A stretch of 21,692 bases of DNA from CAYOHY01 sp964403885 (lineage in GTDB: Bacteria > Actinomycetota > Coriobacteriia > Anaerosomatales > PHET01). Under the pieces are notes generated by a model, which did no database searches, was not told the DNA's origin, and worked only from the letters and a program-made list of their open reading frames with translations. Shown one piece after another: positions 15,352 to 21,692 of this stretch (position 1 is the stretch's first letter; the number at the start of each line of letters is the position of its first letter). The position numbers and the translations under genes were made by a program. The stretch is taken from assembly GCA_964403885.1 (NCBI GenBank), contig CAYOHY010000035.1, forward strand, positions 1-21,692, given 5' to 3'.

Positions 15352-16137
15352 TTAGCGGATGACATCGTCATAGCGCACGCCGCGCGTGGGGGCAGGCCTG
15401 TCGTCCGACTTTGCGATGAGAGCAAGACGGACTTCGCCTTCCTCGTCGGAGAAGACCAGGGTCTCCACCTCCGCAGGTGTGATCGCCAAGGTCACGGTGT
15501 CCATCTGCGTCGAGTTCGACGACGACGATGAGCTGCCGAGAAGTGCGCTGTTGCCACTGCTGTTCGAGATCGTCGATGCGCCGCCCGTCGCGGTGATCGA
15601 CGTGAGGTCCTGGTCTATCGCGAGAACCCGTGCCCGCCTGATGACGATCTTCGTGATCGCGGCGGTGATGTCTCCTTGCTTGGGCTCGAACGTTGCGACC
15701 ACCGCGACGAAGTCGCCGGGACGGATCATGCGCGAGACACCGCGGACCGGGTCATCGCGCAAAGAGACCGCGAGCAGTCCCTCGGGCACGCTGAACGAGG
15801 CGCCCGCCTCGCTCGAGAAACGGAAGTCTCCCTGGGTGACCTGCTCGCCGGGGGTCAACGGCACGGCGCTCACGCGGCCATCGATGGTTGAGAACGACGA
15901 CACCGCCTGGTCTGCCACGTACTGCCGCGCCACCTCGCGCTTGATGATCGAGCCGTCCTTGAGCGCCGCCTCCGCGCTCATGCCCGGCGGCACGTCCTTC
16001 ACCGCCACGAGCACCTTGACCGGCCGCGTCCCCGCCTCGACTTGCTTTCGAGCGCTGTCGAGATAGTTCCCTGCGGCAAACGCCGCAATGAGCCCGATTG
16101 CGAGCGCCGCTGTGAGAATGAGCACCCTGGATCGCAT
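15352..16137 (-). CDS. cpaB: Pilus assembly protein CpaB/RcpC, copy 2
   Basis: SAF-domain envelope protein of the second Tad operon, 261 residues, the same length as copy 1. It has one N-terminal membrane segment (about 5-24), then the SAF domain (PVKVLVAVKDVPPGMSAE from about 39) and the RcpC part with MIRPGDFVAVVATF. A Ser-rich linker (GSSSSSSNS) interrupts the C-terminal part where copy 1 has Gly. The ATG has GGGGGAG 3 bases upstream, a rather short spacing. It is 33 bp after tadG and 13 bp before cpaE. Confidence 0.92.
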   Translation of the reverse strand: MRSRVLILTAALAIGLIAAFAAGNYLDSARKQVEAGTRPVKVLVAVKDVPPGMSAEAALKDGSIIKREVARQYVADQAVSSFSTIDGRVSAVPLTPGEQVTQGDFRFSSEAGASFSVPEGLLAVSLRDDPVRGVSRMIRPGDFVAVVATFEPKQGDITAAITKIVIRRARVLAIDQDLTSITATGGASTISNSSGNSALLGSSSSSSNSTQMDTVTLAITPAEVETLVFSDEEGEVRLALIAKSDDRPAPTRGVRYDDVIR

Positions 16138-16170
16138 GGTCTCCCCCTGTCGTTTCCGGCCTGAAAGCGA

Positions 16171-17214
16171 TTACTCGACGAGTCGGTAGCCCACCGCGCC
16201 CAACGGGTCGACGGGCCCCCAACCTAGAATCTGATCATCCGGTCCGATCGGCCGGACAAAGCGCCCATCGACATAGCAGTCGTTGCCGACCGACCCGACC
16301 CGCTCGATGAAGAAGTACGCGAAACCGATGACCTTGATCGGCTTGGACCCGTTGACCTCGGTCCAGTTGTAGGACGGGGGCGGACCCGGATACATGATGA
16401 TCGGGCACACGATCAGTCGCGGGCAGTCCGGGTCGAGCAGCTCAACGAGCCCGTCAGGTCTTTGCACGGCGACCTGATTGAAGCTGTGAGAGTCTCCCCT
16501 GATGTGGTCCGCAAGCGAGCGTGACACCGTGCGACCGTTGATGCCCGTCTTGGTGTTGTAGATGCCGCCCAGATAGACGGGGTTGGGGACGCCGCCGCCC
16601 GAGAGCGCCCCGGTGATGTCGTTGTTGCCAAAGTGCCCGCCCGGCGGGTCGGTGAGCGAGAGGAACTGGAAGTTGCCCGCCTCGCCGGACTGCGCGGGTT
16701 GCTTGAGTCGCACGGGCGTACCGAAGGGGTAGCCGAACGGCGCGGTTCCTGAAGGGTCGGCCGACATGATGCCAAACGGCATGACACCCGGTCCAAAGAC
16801 AGTGGGCGACTGAATCTTCGCGACGGCAGTCGCACCTACACGGGCCGTCGAGTGGTTGAGGAAGCGCGCGAACATGAGTTGGATCTCCGGATCACGCACG
16901 ACACACTCGACCGTGTCGGCCGCGATGAGCCGCGACGAGACCACCGGTGCCGCAACCCCCAGGTTCGCCGCGTTCTCCGACCCGTACGAGTTGGCCACCG
17001 CCACGGCGTTACCCGGAGAGCTCGGGAGTTCCTGGACACCGGCGAGCGCGCCCGCGTCCGCCGCGCCCTGCAGTGACCGACGCTCCGAATACAGCGCGCC
17101 GGCGTCTATGAAGAATGCGCCCAGACCAAGCAGCACGACGATCATCACCGCAAAGAGGACTGCGGTCGCGCCGCTGTCGTCACGCATCGAGCGTTCGAAT
17201 CTGTGTTCACACAT
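16171..17214 (-). CDS. tadG: TadG-like pilus protein, copy 2 (short form)
   Basis: Minor pilin-like or surface protein, 347 residues. The N-terminus has GATAVLFAVM (from 15) with a hydrophobic helix to about 38 and no Glu at +5, then the usual AADAGALAG helix (about 51-59). The shared TadG core follows: PFG (146-148), GNFQFLSL (180-187), an INGRTVSRSL segment, SFNQV (244-248) and a KVIGFAYFFIERVG strand pair ending in VDGRFVRP. Cys residues in DCPRLIVC and NDCY could form disulfides outside the cell. The ATG has GAGGTG 8 bases upstream; gap to tadE 22 bp. It lacks the roughly 200-residue segment found in copy 1. Confidence 0.88.
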   Translation of the reverse strand: MCEHRFERSMRDDSGATAVLFAVMIVVLLGLGAFFIDAGALYSERRSLQGAADAGALAGVQELPSSPGNAVAVANSYGSENAANLGVAAPVVSSRLIAADTVECVVRDPEIQLMFARFLNHSTARVGATAVAKIQSPTVFGPGVMPFGIMSADPSGTAPFGYPFGTPVRLKQPAQSGEAGNFQFLSLTDPPGGHFGNNDITGALSGGGVPNPVYLGGIYNTKTGINGRTVSRSLADHIRGDSHSFNQVAVQRPDGLVELLDPDCPRLIVCPIIMYPGPPPSYNWTEVNGSKPIKVIGFAYFFIERVGSVGNDCYVDGRFVRPIGPDDQILGWGPVDPLGAVGYRLVE

Positions 17215-17236
17215 CGCACATCACCTCGGTTGCGGC

Positions 17237-17632
17237 CTACTCGGCGCGCATCACGACCGTGACCGGGGGAATCACCCAGTCGTAGTCAGGCAGAAGCAGT
17301 GGTTCATAGGCGTACGTGACGGTCACGACGACACGCTCGGACGCGAGATCGACGGACTCGTTCACGCCCATCCGTGCCGCGGTCAGCGGGTATGCCCGAT
17401 TCAGGACGGCGGCCCGCGCGGCGGCCATGTCGTGATCGCCCACGGCGAGCACGCGCGCACCCTCGCGCGCCGCATAGCTCATCGCCATGCGCGCCTGGTA
17501 CATGCGCGCCCCCTCGATGAAGCCGTAGAGCATGAGCAGAAGGATGGGCAGCAGGATCGCGAACTCAAGCGCCGCAGCGCCTCGTTCCGAGCCAAACCAG
17601 CCTGTCCCGACTCTCGTCGATCTCTGACTCAC
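17237..17632 (-). CDS. tadE: TadE-like minor pilin, copy 2
   Basis: Pseudopilin of the second Tad operon, 131 residues. The processing motif reads RG-AAALEF, with Glu at +5 (Glu23), followed by AILLPILLLMLYGFIEGARMYQ-type hydrophobic helix and the AAREGARVLAVG turn typical of TadE; a small domain with strands VVVTVTYAYEPLLLP closes the protein. The start is GTG with GGGGAG 4 bases upstream. A GC-rich hairpin separates it from flp. Confidence 0.94.
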   Translation of the reverse strand: MSQRSTRVGTGWFGSERGAAALEFAILLPILLLMLYGFIEGARMYQARMAMSYAAREGARVLAVGDHDMAAARAAVLNRAYPLTAARMGVNESVDLASERVVVTVTYAYEPLLLPDYDWVIPPVTVVMRAE

Positions 17633-17675
17633 GCGTCTCCCCCCCCATCGGCAGTCCGGCCACCAGGACCGGCAA

Positions 17676-17716
17676 GAGAAGGGGGGCGCCGACGTCGCCG
17701 TCCGCGCCCCCTCCTC
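17676..17716 (-). terminator. Strong RNA hairpin after flp, copy 2 (attenuator or processing stem)
   Basis: In minus-strand RNA, GGGGGCGC pairs with GCGCCCCC (8 bp), and after one bulged C another five pairs continue (GAGGA with TTCTC, one G-U), around a 14-base loop. The 3' side runs into CTTCTCTTGCC, moderately T-rich. It lies between flp and tadE, exactly where copy 1 also has a hairpin of unrelated sequence. It could be a partial terminator or a stabilising 3' end for a short flp mRNA. Confidence 0.6.
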
Positions 17717-17745
17717 GGTGTGACGTCTCGAAACCGGGGAAGCGA

Positions 17746-17913
17746 TCAGAACGGAACCCTGGCAGCGATACCGGCGAAGAACGCGTCGAGCGCGTTACCG
17801 AACAGGCCCACACCCGCGATGATGATCAGGGCGATCAGGGCGACGAGCACGCCATACTCGAGCGCAGTGGCTCCCTCGTCAGAGACGAAGCGAGTCTTCA
17901 GGGTCTGCAACAT
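17746..17913 (-). CDS. flp: Flp pilin, copy 2
   Basis: Major pilin precursor of the second Tad system, 55 residues. The signature is G-ATALEYGVL: cleavage after Gly14, Glu19 at +5 and Tyr20 at +6, then a hydrophobic segment (about 21-38) and the tail NALDAFFAGIAARVPF. The mature tails of the two Flp proteins differ strongly: copy 1 is charged (RDK), copy 2 nearly uncharged. The ATG has GGGGAGGTG about 10 bases upstream; an in-frame TTG six bases earlier is also conceivable. Confidence 0.95.
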   Translation of the reverse strand: MLQTLKTRFVSDEGATALEYGVLVALIALIIIAGVGLFGNALDAFFAGIAARVPF

Positions 17914-18173
17914 GTCCAAGACACCTCCCCTCGCAGGGAGCCTCGCTCCCTGTGGCCTGTCGGCCGGCGCCCGTCGGTGAGCGCCCCCCTTGGACCGAGA
18001 TACCGACAGTCCCGTGCGGTCCTAGTGGGTATGTGCGCCAGGCGCGGTGGAGCCCGCATCCGCCCTCACGGCACGGCTTCCGGAAGATGGTGCGAGCCAA
18101 AATTCATACTTGAGGAGGATGAGCGGGACGGCGCTGGCGGGGAAAGGGTTGGCCGAATCGGCCGGGAGCTGTG
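17914..18173 (-). other. Intergenic region and structured leader before Tad operon 2
   Basis: 260 bp between the response regulator and flp, with no gene. Close to the flp ribosome site is a perfect 8-bp hairpin (CAGGGAGC/GCTCCCTG, 17934-17952, 3-base loop). Further upstream CTGTCGG (18003-18009) can pair with CCGACAG (17957-17963), enclosing a GGCGC/GCGCC pair, so the leader RNA should be folded. The only AT-rich patch is TATGAATTTTGG around 18098-18109, a possible -10 region without a convincing -35. A 5-bp GGCCG/CGGCC stem just after the regulator stop (18151-18163) lacks a T-run. I recognise no known riboswitch. Confidence 0.5.
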
Positions 18174-18818
18174 CTAGCCCCCGAGCCGTACCAGGCCAAG
18201 CCGCACGGCGGTGAGCACCGCCTGAGTTCGATCCGCTTGGTCGAGCTTGCGCAGGATGTGACTCACGTGCGTCTTCACCGTGGTCTCCCCGATCCACAGC
18301 GCGCGACCGATCTCCTTGTTGGAGAGCCCCTTGGCCATGAGTTGAAGCACTTCCATCTCACGGTCGGACAGCGGCTCCTCGAGCTCGCCATTGCCCTGGG
18401 GCCGCCCGGTGATGATTCGAGATGCCACCGCGTTGTCGAAGACGGCCTGCCCGTCGGCGACCGCCCTGATCGCGTGAACGATGCGCTCGGGACGCGTGTC
18501 CTTGAGAAGGTATCCGCACGCCCCGGCGGACAGGACGCCGAACATCTCCTCGTCCTCGTCGAAGCTCGTGAGCACGAGCACCGCTGTGTCCGGACACGCG
18601 GCGTGTACCTTGCGACAGACCTCGACGCCACCCTCTCCGGGCATCCTCAAGTCGAGCACCAGCACGTCGGGCAAGGTAGCGATCACCCCGTCGACCGCCG
18701 TCGAGCAGTCAGCAGCCTCCCCGACCACGTCGATGTCGCCCTCGGCTTCGAGCATCGTTCGCAGCGCGTAACGCACTAGCTCGTGGTCGTCGGCCACGAA
18801 GACCTTGACCTTCTCCAT
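18174..18818 (-). CDS. NarL/LuxR-family response regulator
   Basis: DNA-binding output protein of the two-component pair. The 214-residue product has a receiver domain with the acidic pair Asp10-Asp11, phospho-acceptor Asp56 (VLDLRMP), Thr84 and Lys106, then a linker and a LuxR-type helix-turn-helix (about 150-193: LSDREMEVLQLMAKGLSNKEI, VKTHVSHILRKL). The ATG shares one base with the kinase stop (TGATG), so the two are co-translated; a GTG three bases upstream is the alternative. The next gene downstream is flp of Tad operon 2, so control of that operon is a reasonable guess but is not shown by any recognised site. Confidence 0.96.
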   Translation of the reverse strand: MEKVKVFVADDHELVRYALRTMLEAEGDIDVVGEAADCSTAVDGVIATLPDVLVLDLRMPGEGGVEVCRKVHAACPDTAVLVLTSFDEDEEMFGVLSAGACGYLLKDTRPERIVHAIRAVADGQAVFDNAVASRIITGRPQGNGELEEPLSDREMEVLQLMAKGLSNKEIGRALWIGETTVKTHVSHILRKLDQADRTQAVLTAVRLGLVRLGG

Positions 18819-20050
18819 CACGCTGATCCCCCCACAGGCAGCTCGACGGAAAGCACTGTACCGTTGGCGGCATCGCTTCTCACGTCGAGCGTGCCACCCT
18901 CACTGAACACCCGGTCCCTGATGCTGTTGAGACCGATTCCTTGGGTATCGCCACCGAGGACGCGTTCGACTTCGAAGCCGTCCCCATCGTCACTCACTGT
19001 CAGGTATGCAAGTCCGTTGCTGAACGCGATGCGCACCTCGAACGTAGAGGCCCCGGCGTGCTTGACCACATTGGAGACCGCTTCCTTGGCTACACGGTAG
19101 AGACATGCCTCCTCCGAGGGGGTGAGCCACGGCGCGGCCCCCTCGACCACCACGTGACCCCTGACATCGCGCCCCTGTGTTATCTCTCGTACCCAATACT
19201 CGACCGCGCCGACGAGACCCAGCTCGGCCAACTTCATCGGTCGCAGGTCGTAGATGAAGCGCCTAAGCTCGGTCATGGAGTTGTTCAGGTGCTGCTGCAG
19301 CTCGTCCAGGCGCACAGAAACCGCCGCAGGGTCCCTGTACACCTGCTTCTTGCACAGTTCGAGACCCAGCGAGATCGAGAAGAGAGACTGCAGTACTCCG
19401 TCGTGCATCTCGCGCGCGATCCTGTCTCGCTCGCTGGCGATCAGCACGTAGCGCCCTTGCTCGGCGAGGCGGGCGTTCTCGATCGCCGAGGCGGCGAATG
19501 CCGACAGCACGCTCAGGAAGTCGAAGTGCTCGCGGCGAAACGCGTGCGAGGATGAGTTGATCGCGCACAGGATGCCCACCGGCCGGTACTTCACCAACAG
19601 CGGGCTGGCCAGAAGAACGGCCTGCGCCTCCGGGTGCTGTTCGAGGGCCGGGGTGCCCGTGGAGAAGACGTGTGCGGCGAGCGCGTCCAGACGCGGGCCC
19701 CACCATTCCTGAGAGTGGGTGCCCCGCTCGCCGCGCACGACGATCGTGTCGGGGTCGATCTCATGGTCGCCCTCGTGCGTGAGGGCCAGAATCGCTTTCT
19801 CGGTGTCGGTGATGCTCTTGGCCCGTTCTACGATCACATCGAGCACAGCCTCGACACTCATGGCGGATGACACCGCCCCGGCGACCTCGTTGAGCGTGGT
19901 GATGAGGGTGGTCTCGATGAAGTGTGACTCACCCGAACCCGCCAGCGAACGGGCGGCACCCCGCAGACGCTCGGTCAAGGGGACGGATCCACCGGCGAAC
20001 ACGTCCTCCGGATTGGGGCCACCCGATACCGCGTCGTGCCCGACCACCAT
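18818..20050 (-). CDS. Soluble GAF-domain sensor histidine kinase (HisKA_3 type)
   Basis: Partner of the response regulator that follows. The 410-residue product has no membrane segment: a GAF-like domain (about 45-195) senses a cytoplasmic signal I cannot name. The HisKA_3 dimerisation helix holds the phospho-accepting His216 (REMHDGVLQSL), and the HATPase domain has the N box EAVSN (323-327), DDGDGFE (354-360) and GIGLNSIRDR (371-380). This is the NarX/DesK-like class that pairs with NarL-type regulators. I chose the ATG at 20050, with GGGGG about 5 bases upstream; the frame extends to a TTG at 20119 without a ribosome site. About 106 bp separates it from the upstream gene, and I see no clear promoter there. 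Confidence 0.93.
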   Translation of the reverse strand: MVVGHDAVSGGPNPEDVFAGGSVPLTERLRGAARSLAGSGESHFIETTLITTLNEVAGAVSSAMSVEAVLDVIVERAKSITDTEKAILALTHEGDHEIDPDTIVVRGERGTHSQEWWGPRLDALAAHVFSTGTPALEQHPEAQAVLLASPLLVKYRPVGILCAINSSSHAFRREHFDFLSVLSAFAASAIENARLAEQGRYVLIASERDRIAREMHDGVLQSLFSISLGLELCKKQVYRDPAAVSVRLDELQQHLNNSMTELRRFIYDLRPMKLAELGLVGAVEYWVREITQGRDVRGHVVVEGAAPWLTPSEEACLYRVAKEAVSNVVKHAGASTFEVRIAFSNGLAYLTVSDDGDGFEVERVLGGDTQGIGLNSIRDRVFSEGGTLDVRSDAANGTVLSVELPVGGSA

Positions 20051-20156
20051 CAGACCCCCGTCACTGCCGCCACACGATCGGCCGTCCAACGCCCTGCGCC
20101 CATGTTCACGGTCACACAAGGAGATTCCCCGTGGAGGGCGTCTCTACCCCGTCACG

Positions 20157-20564
20157 CTAGACCCGAGGTGGATAGGGTCCGCCGACAAGGTATGCAGACA
20201 AGAGTGTCTTCGAAGTCGATTCCAAGCGACGGCGAACGCCTTCCGACCTTCGCTCCCACCGATCGATGCCATCCCAATGCCACACGTGCCCCCAGAACCC
20301 GTGCCCGATGGCGTCTTGAACGCAGTGCAACGCTCGCCCGAGCGAGACCAGATCGCCTGTTTCTCTCGCCTGGGCATACAAACGCCTGGCTCGGCGATTG
20401 GCGCCGAGCCAGGCGAAGTGGTACCCCTTGTTACGCCACTCACGAACGTGAAACTCGCGGTCGACCGCCCAGTCCGCCGCGGCGATCACCTCGGCGTCTT
20501 GTGCGCTGAACCCGCACTCCATCGCCCATCGGCGAGTGAGATCGAGATGGACCTCTCGGTTCAC
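20157..20564 (-). CDS. Small His-rich protein, zinc phospholipase C-like (uncertain)
   Basis: Not firmly recognised. 135 residues from a GTG start that has AGGG about 6 bases upstream and lies 7 bases after the ftsH stop. His and Asp residues are placed like a metal site: His6, His39 (DREFH), His49 (GYHF), then His80, Asp84 and His88 in the pattern HxxxDxxxH (ALHCVQDAIGHG), with His93 and His96 just after (GHVWHW). The ALH-x-x-QD-type motif recalls zinc-dependent phospholipase C and S1/P1 nucleases, but the protein is much shorter than those enzymes (usually over 200 residues) and has no signal peptide. It may be a compact cytoplasmic relative or a different metalloprotein. Confidence 0.65.
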   Translation of the reverse strand: MNREVHLDLTRRWAMECGFSAQDAEVIAAADWAVDREFHVREWRNKGYHFAWLGANRRARRLYAQARETGDLVSLGRALHCVQDAIGHGFWGHVWHWDGIDRWERRSEGVRRRLESTSKTLLSAYLVGGPYPPRV

Positions 20565-20571
20565 CGCGACC

Positions 20572-21692
20572 CTACGCGTTGAAGACCGGCGGACCGGGTG
20601 CGACCGGCGGCGGCTCCTCGGCGGACGGAGACACGGCCTCGCCGGGCTCGTCGGGCTCGTCGTCACCCTTATCCGTCTTGTTGGCGGCCTCTTCTTTGAG
20701 GAACTCGTCCCAGCGGTCGTCGAGAAGCGCCGCAAGCTCGTTGCGCTCAACGGTCTCTCGTTCGACGAGCACCGAGGCCATCAGATCGAGCTGGGCCTTG
20801 CGCTCGGTGAGGATGGTGCGCGCCTTCTCGTATGCGTCGTCGATCAGTCGCGAGATCTCCTTGTCGATCTCGTAGGCGATCTCCGGCGAGTAGTCGGCGT
20901 TGGCCGAGAAGTCGCGGCCCAAGAACACCTCGTGGTTGCCCTCGCCGAAGGTCTGCGGACCGAGCTTCTCGCTCATGCCGAAGCGCGTCACCATCTGCTT
21001 GGCGATCTTGGTCGCGCGCTCGATGTCGTTCGACGCACCCGTGGTCACATCACCGATCGCGAGCTCTTCAGCCACACGACCGCCCAGCAGAGATGCGATG
21101 GAGTCGAGCATCTCGGCCTTGGTGTCGAGGAAGCGGTCCTCGTCGGGCAGGCTCCACGTCGAGCCAAGGGAGCGTCCGCGCGGGATGATCGTGACCTTGT
21201 GCACCGGGTCGGACTTGGGCAGCACGTGGCCCACGATCGCGTGACCCGACTCGTGATACGCGATGACCTTCTTCTCGTCATCTGAGATCAGGCGGCTCTT
21301 GCGCTCAGGGCCGGCGATGACACGGTCGATGCCCTCTTCCATCTCGGTCATGTCGACCTTCTTCTTGCCATGGCGTGCGGCAAGAAGCGCGGCCTCGTTC
21401 ACGAGGTTGGCGAGGTCTGCGCCGGTGAAGCCCGGCGTACGACGCGCGAGCACCTCGAGATCGATGTCATCGGCCAAGGGCTTCCCACGCGAATGGATCT
21501 TGAGGATGCCCAGACGGCCCTTGAGGTCGGGACGGTCCACGACGACCTGGCGGTCGAAGCGGCCCGGGCGCAGAAGTGCGGGGTCGAGGATGTCGGGCCG
21601 GTTGGTGGCTGCGATGAGGATGACGTTGTCCTTGAGATCGAACCCGTCCATCTCGACGAGCAGCTGGTTGAGCGTCTGCTCGCGCTCGTCGT
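20572..21692 (-). CDS. ftsH: ATP-dependent zinc metalloprotease FtsH (5' end cut by window edge)
   Basis: Membrane-bound AAA+ protease that degrades misfolded membrane proteins and short-lived regulators. 372 residues are visible, beginning at DEREQTLNQLLVEMDGF, so the transmembrane part and Walker A/B lie outside the window. The second region of homology (ATNRPDILDPALLRPGRFDRQ) and the zinc site HESGH are present, followed by the peptidase domain with the DLGGRVAEEL-like segment (LLGGRVAEEL) and the downstream zinc-binding acidic region (TTGASNDIERAT). The C-terminus is an acidic and proline-rich tail of about 35 residues, probably disordered. It ends 7 bases before the next gene. Confidence 0.97.
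   Translation of the reverse strand, partial: DEREQTLNQLLVEMDGFDLKDNVILIAATNRPDILDPALLRPGRFDRQVVVDRPDLKGRLGILKIHSRGKPLADDIDLEVLARRTPGFTGADLANLVNEAALLAARHGKKKVDMTEMEEGIDRVIAGPERKSRLISDDEKKVIAYHESGHAIVGHVLPKSDPVHKVTIIPRGRSLGSTWSLPDEDRFLDTKAEMLDSIASLLGGRVAEELAIGDVTTGASNDIERATKIAKQMVTRFGMSEKLGPQTFGEGNHEVFLGRDFSANADYSPEIAYEIDKEISRLIDDAYEKARTILTERKAQLDLMASVLVERETVERNELAALLDDRWDEFLKEEAANKTDKGDDEPDEPGEAVSPSAEEPPPVAPGPPVFNA

Noticed and set aside
17565..17813. 82-codon minus-strand frame overlapping tadE and flp of copy 2
   Set aside because: It crosses the hairpin and conflicts with the 55-residue Flp and 131-residue TadE frames, both with clear signatures.
1348..17913. The two Tad operons as an assembly duplication artefact
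   Set aside because: The copies differ throughout at protein level, in TadG length and in intergenic sequence, so they are real paralogues.
18098..18109. TATGAATTTTGG as a firm promoter for Tad operon 2
   Set aside because: No -35 hexamer at the right distance; kept only as a possible element in the intergenic entry.
18151..18163. GGCCG/CGGCC stem after the response regulator as an intrinsic terminator
   Set aside because: Only 5 bp with no T-run; may be chance in GC-rich DNA.
20051..20119. TTG start giving the kinase 23 more residues
   Set aside because: No ribosome site precedes the TTG, the extra residues resemble no domain, and the ATG at 20050 has a G-rich site at suitable spacing.
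20565..20750. N-terminal extension of the small His-rich protein into ftsH
   Set aside because: The extension is Arg/Ser/Pro-rich, overlaps the ftsH C-terminus in another frame and has no ribosome site; the GTG at 20564 does.

Overview
The window comes from a high-GC, monoderm-type bacterium, most likely Actinomycetota. The neighbourhood (ftsH near folE-folP), frequent GTG starts, strong GGAGG ribosome sites and a Tad pilus system with no secretin gene all fit this. A deep actinobacterial lineage such as Coriobacteriia is my guess; the sequence alone does not prove it. Every gene is on the minus strand, so transcription runs from high to low coordinates.

Right to left in gene order: (1) the C-terminal part of the membrane protease FtsH, cut by the window edge, then a small His-rich protein resembling zinc-dependent phospholipase C. 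(2) A two-component pair: a soluble GAF-type histidine kinase and a NarL/LuxR-type response regulator. (3) A complete eight-gene Tad (Flp) pilus operon, called copy 2 here: flp, tadE, tadG, cpaB/rcpC, cpaE/tadZ, cpaF/tadA, a VWA-TadB fusion, tadC. (4) A second Tad operon, copy 1, with exactly the same eight genes in the same order, preceded by a 181-bp regulatory region. (5) folE and the start of folP (folate biosynthesis), overlapping by 4 bases; folP runs off the window.

Each Tad operon encodes a pilin (Flp), two minor-pilin-like proteins (TadE, TadG), a secreted/anchored CpaB, a MinD-like localisation ATPase (CpaE), the motor ATPase (CpaF) and two membrane platform proteins (TadB, TadC). 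In both copies TadB carries an extra secreted von Willebrand factor A domain with an intact metal-ion adhesion site (MIDAS) at its N-terminus. No prepilin peptidase, secretin or TadD-like gene lies in the window, so the peptidase must be encoded elsewhere.

Most notable observations: the head-to-tail twin Tad operons; the VWA-TadB fusion kept in both; a perfect CRP-type palindrome (TGTGA-N6-TCACA) about 60 bp upstream of a plausible flp promoter in copy 1 only; strong RNA hairpins just downstream of both pilin genes; a roughly 200-residue extra beta-rich segment in only one of the two TadG proteins; and the placement of the whole pilus block between ftsH and folE-folP, genes that are usually close neighbours in Actinomycetota.
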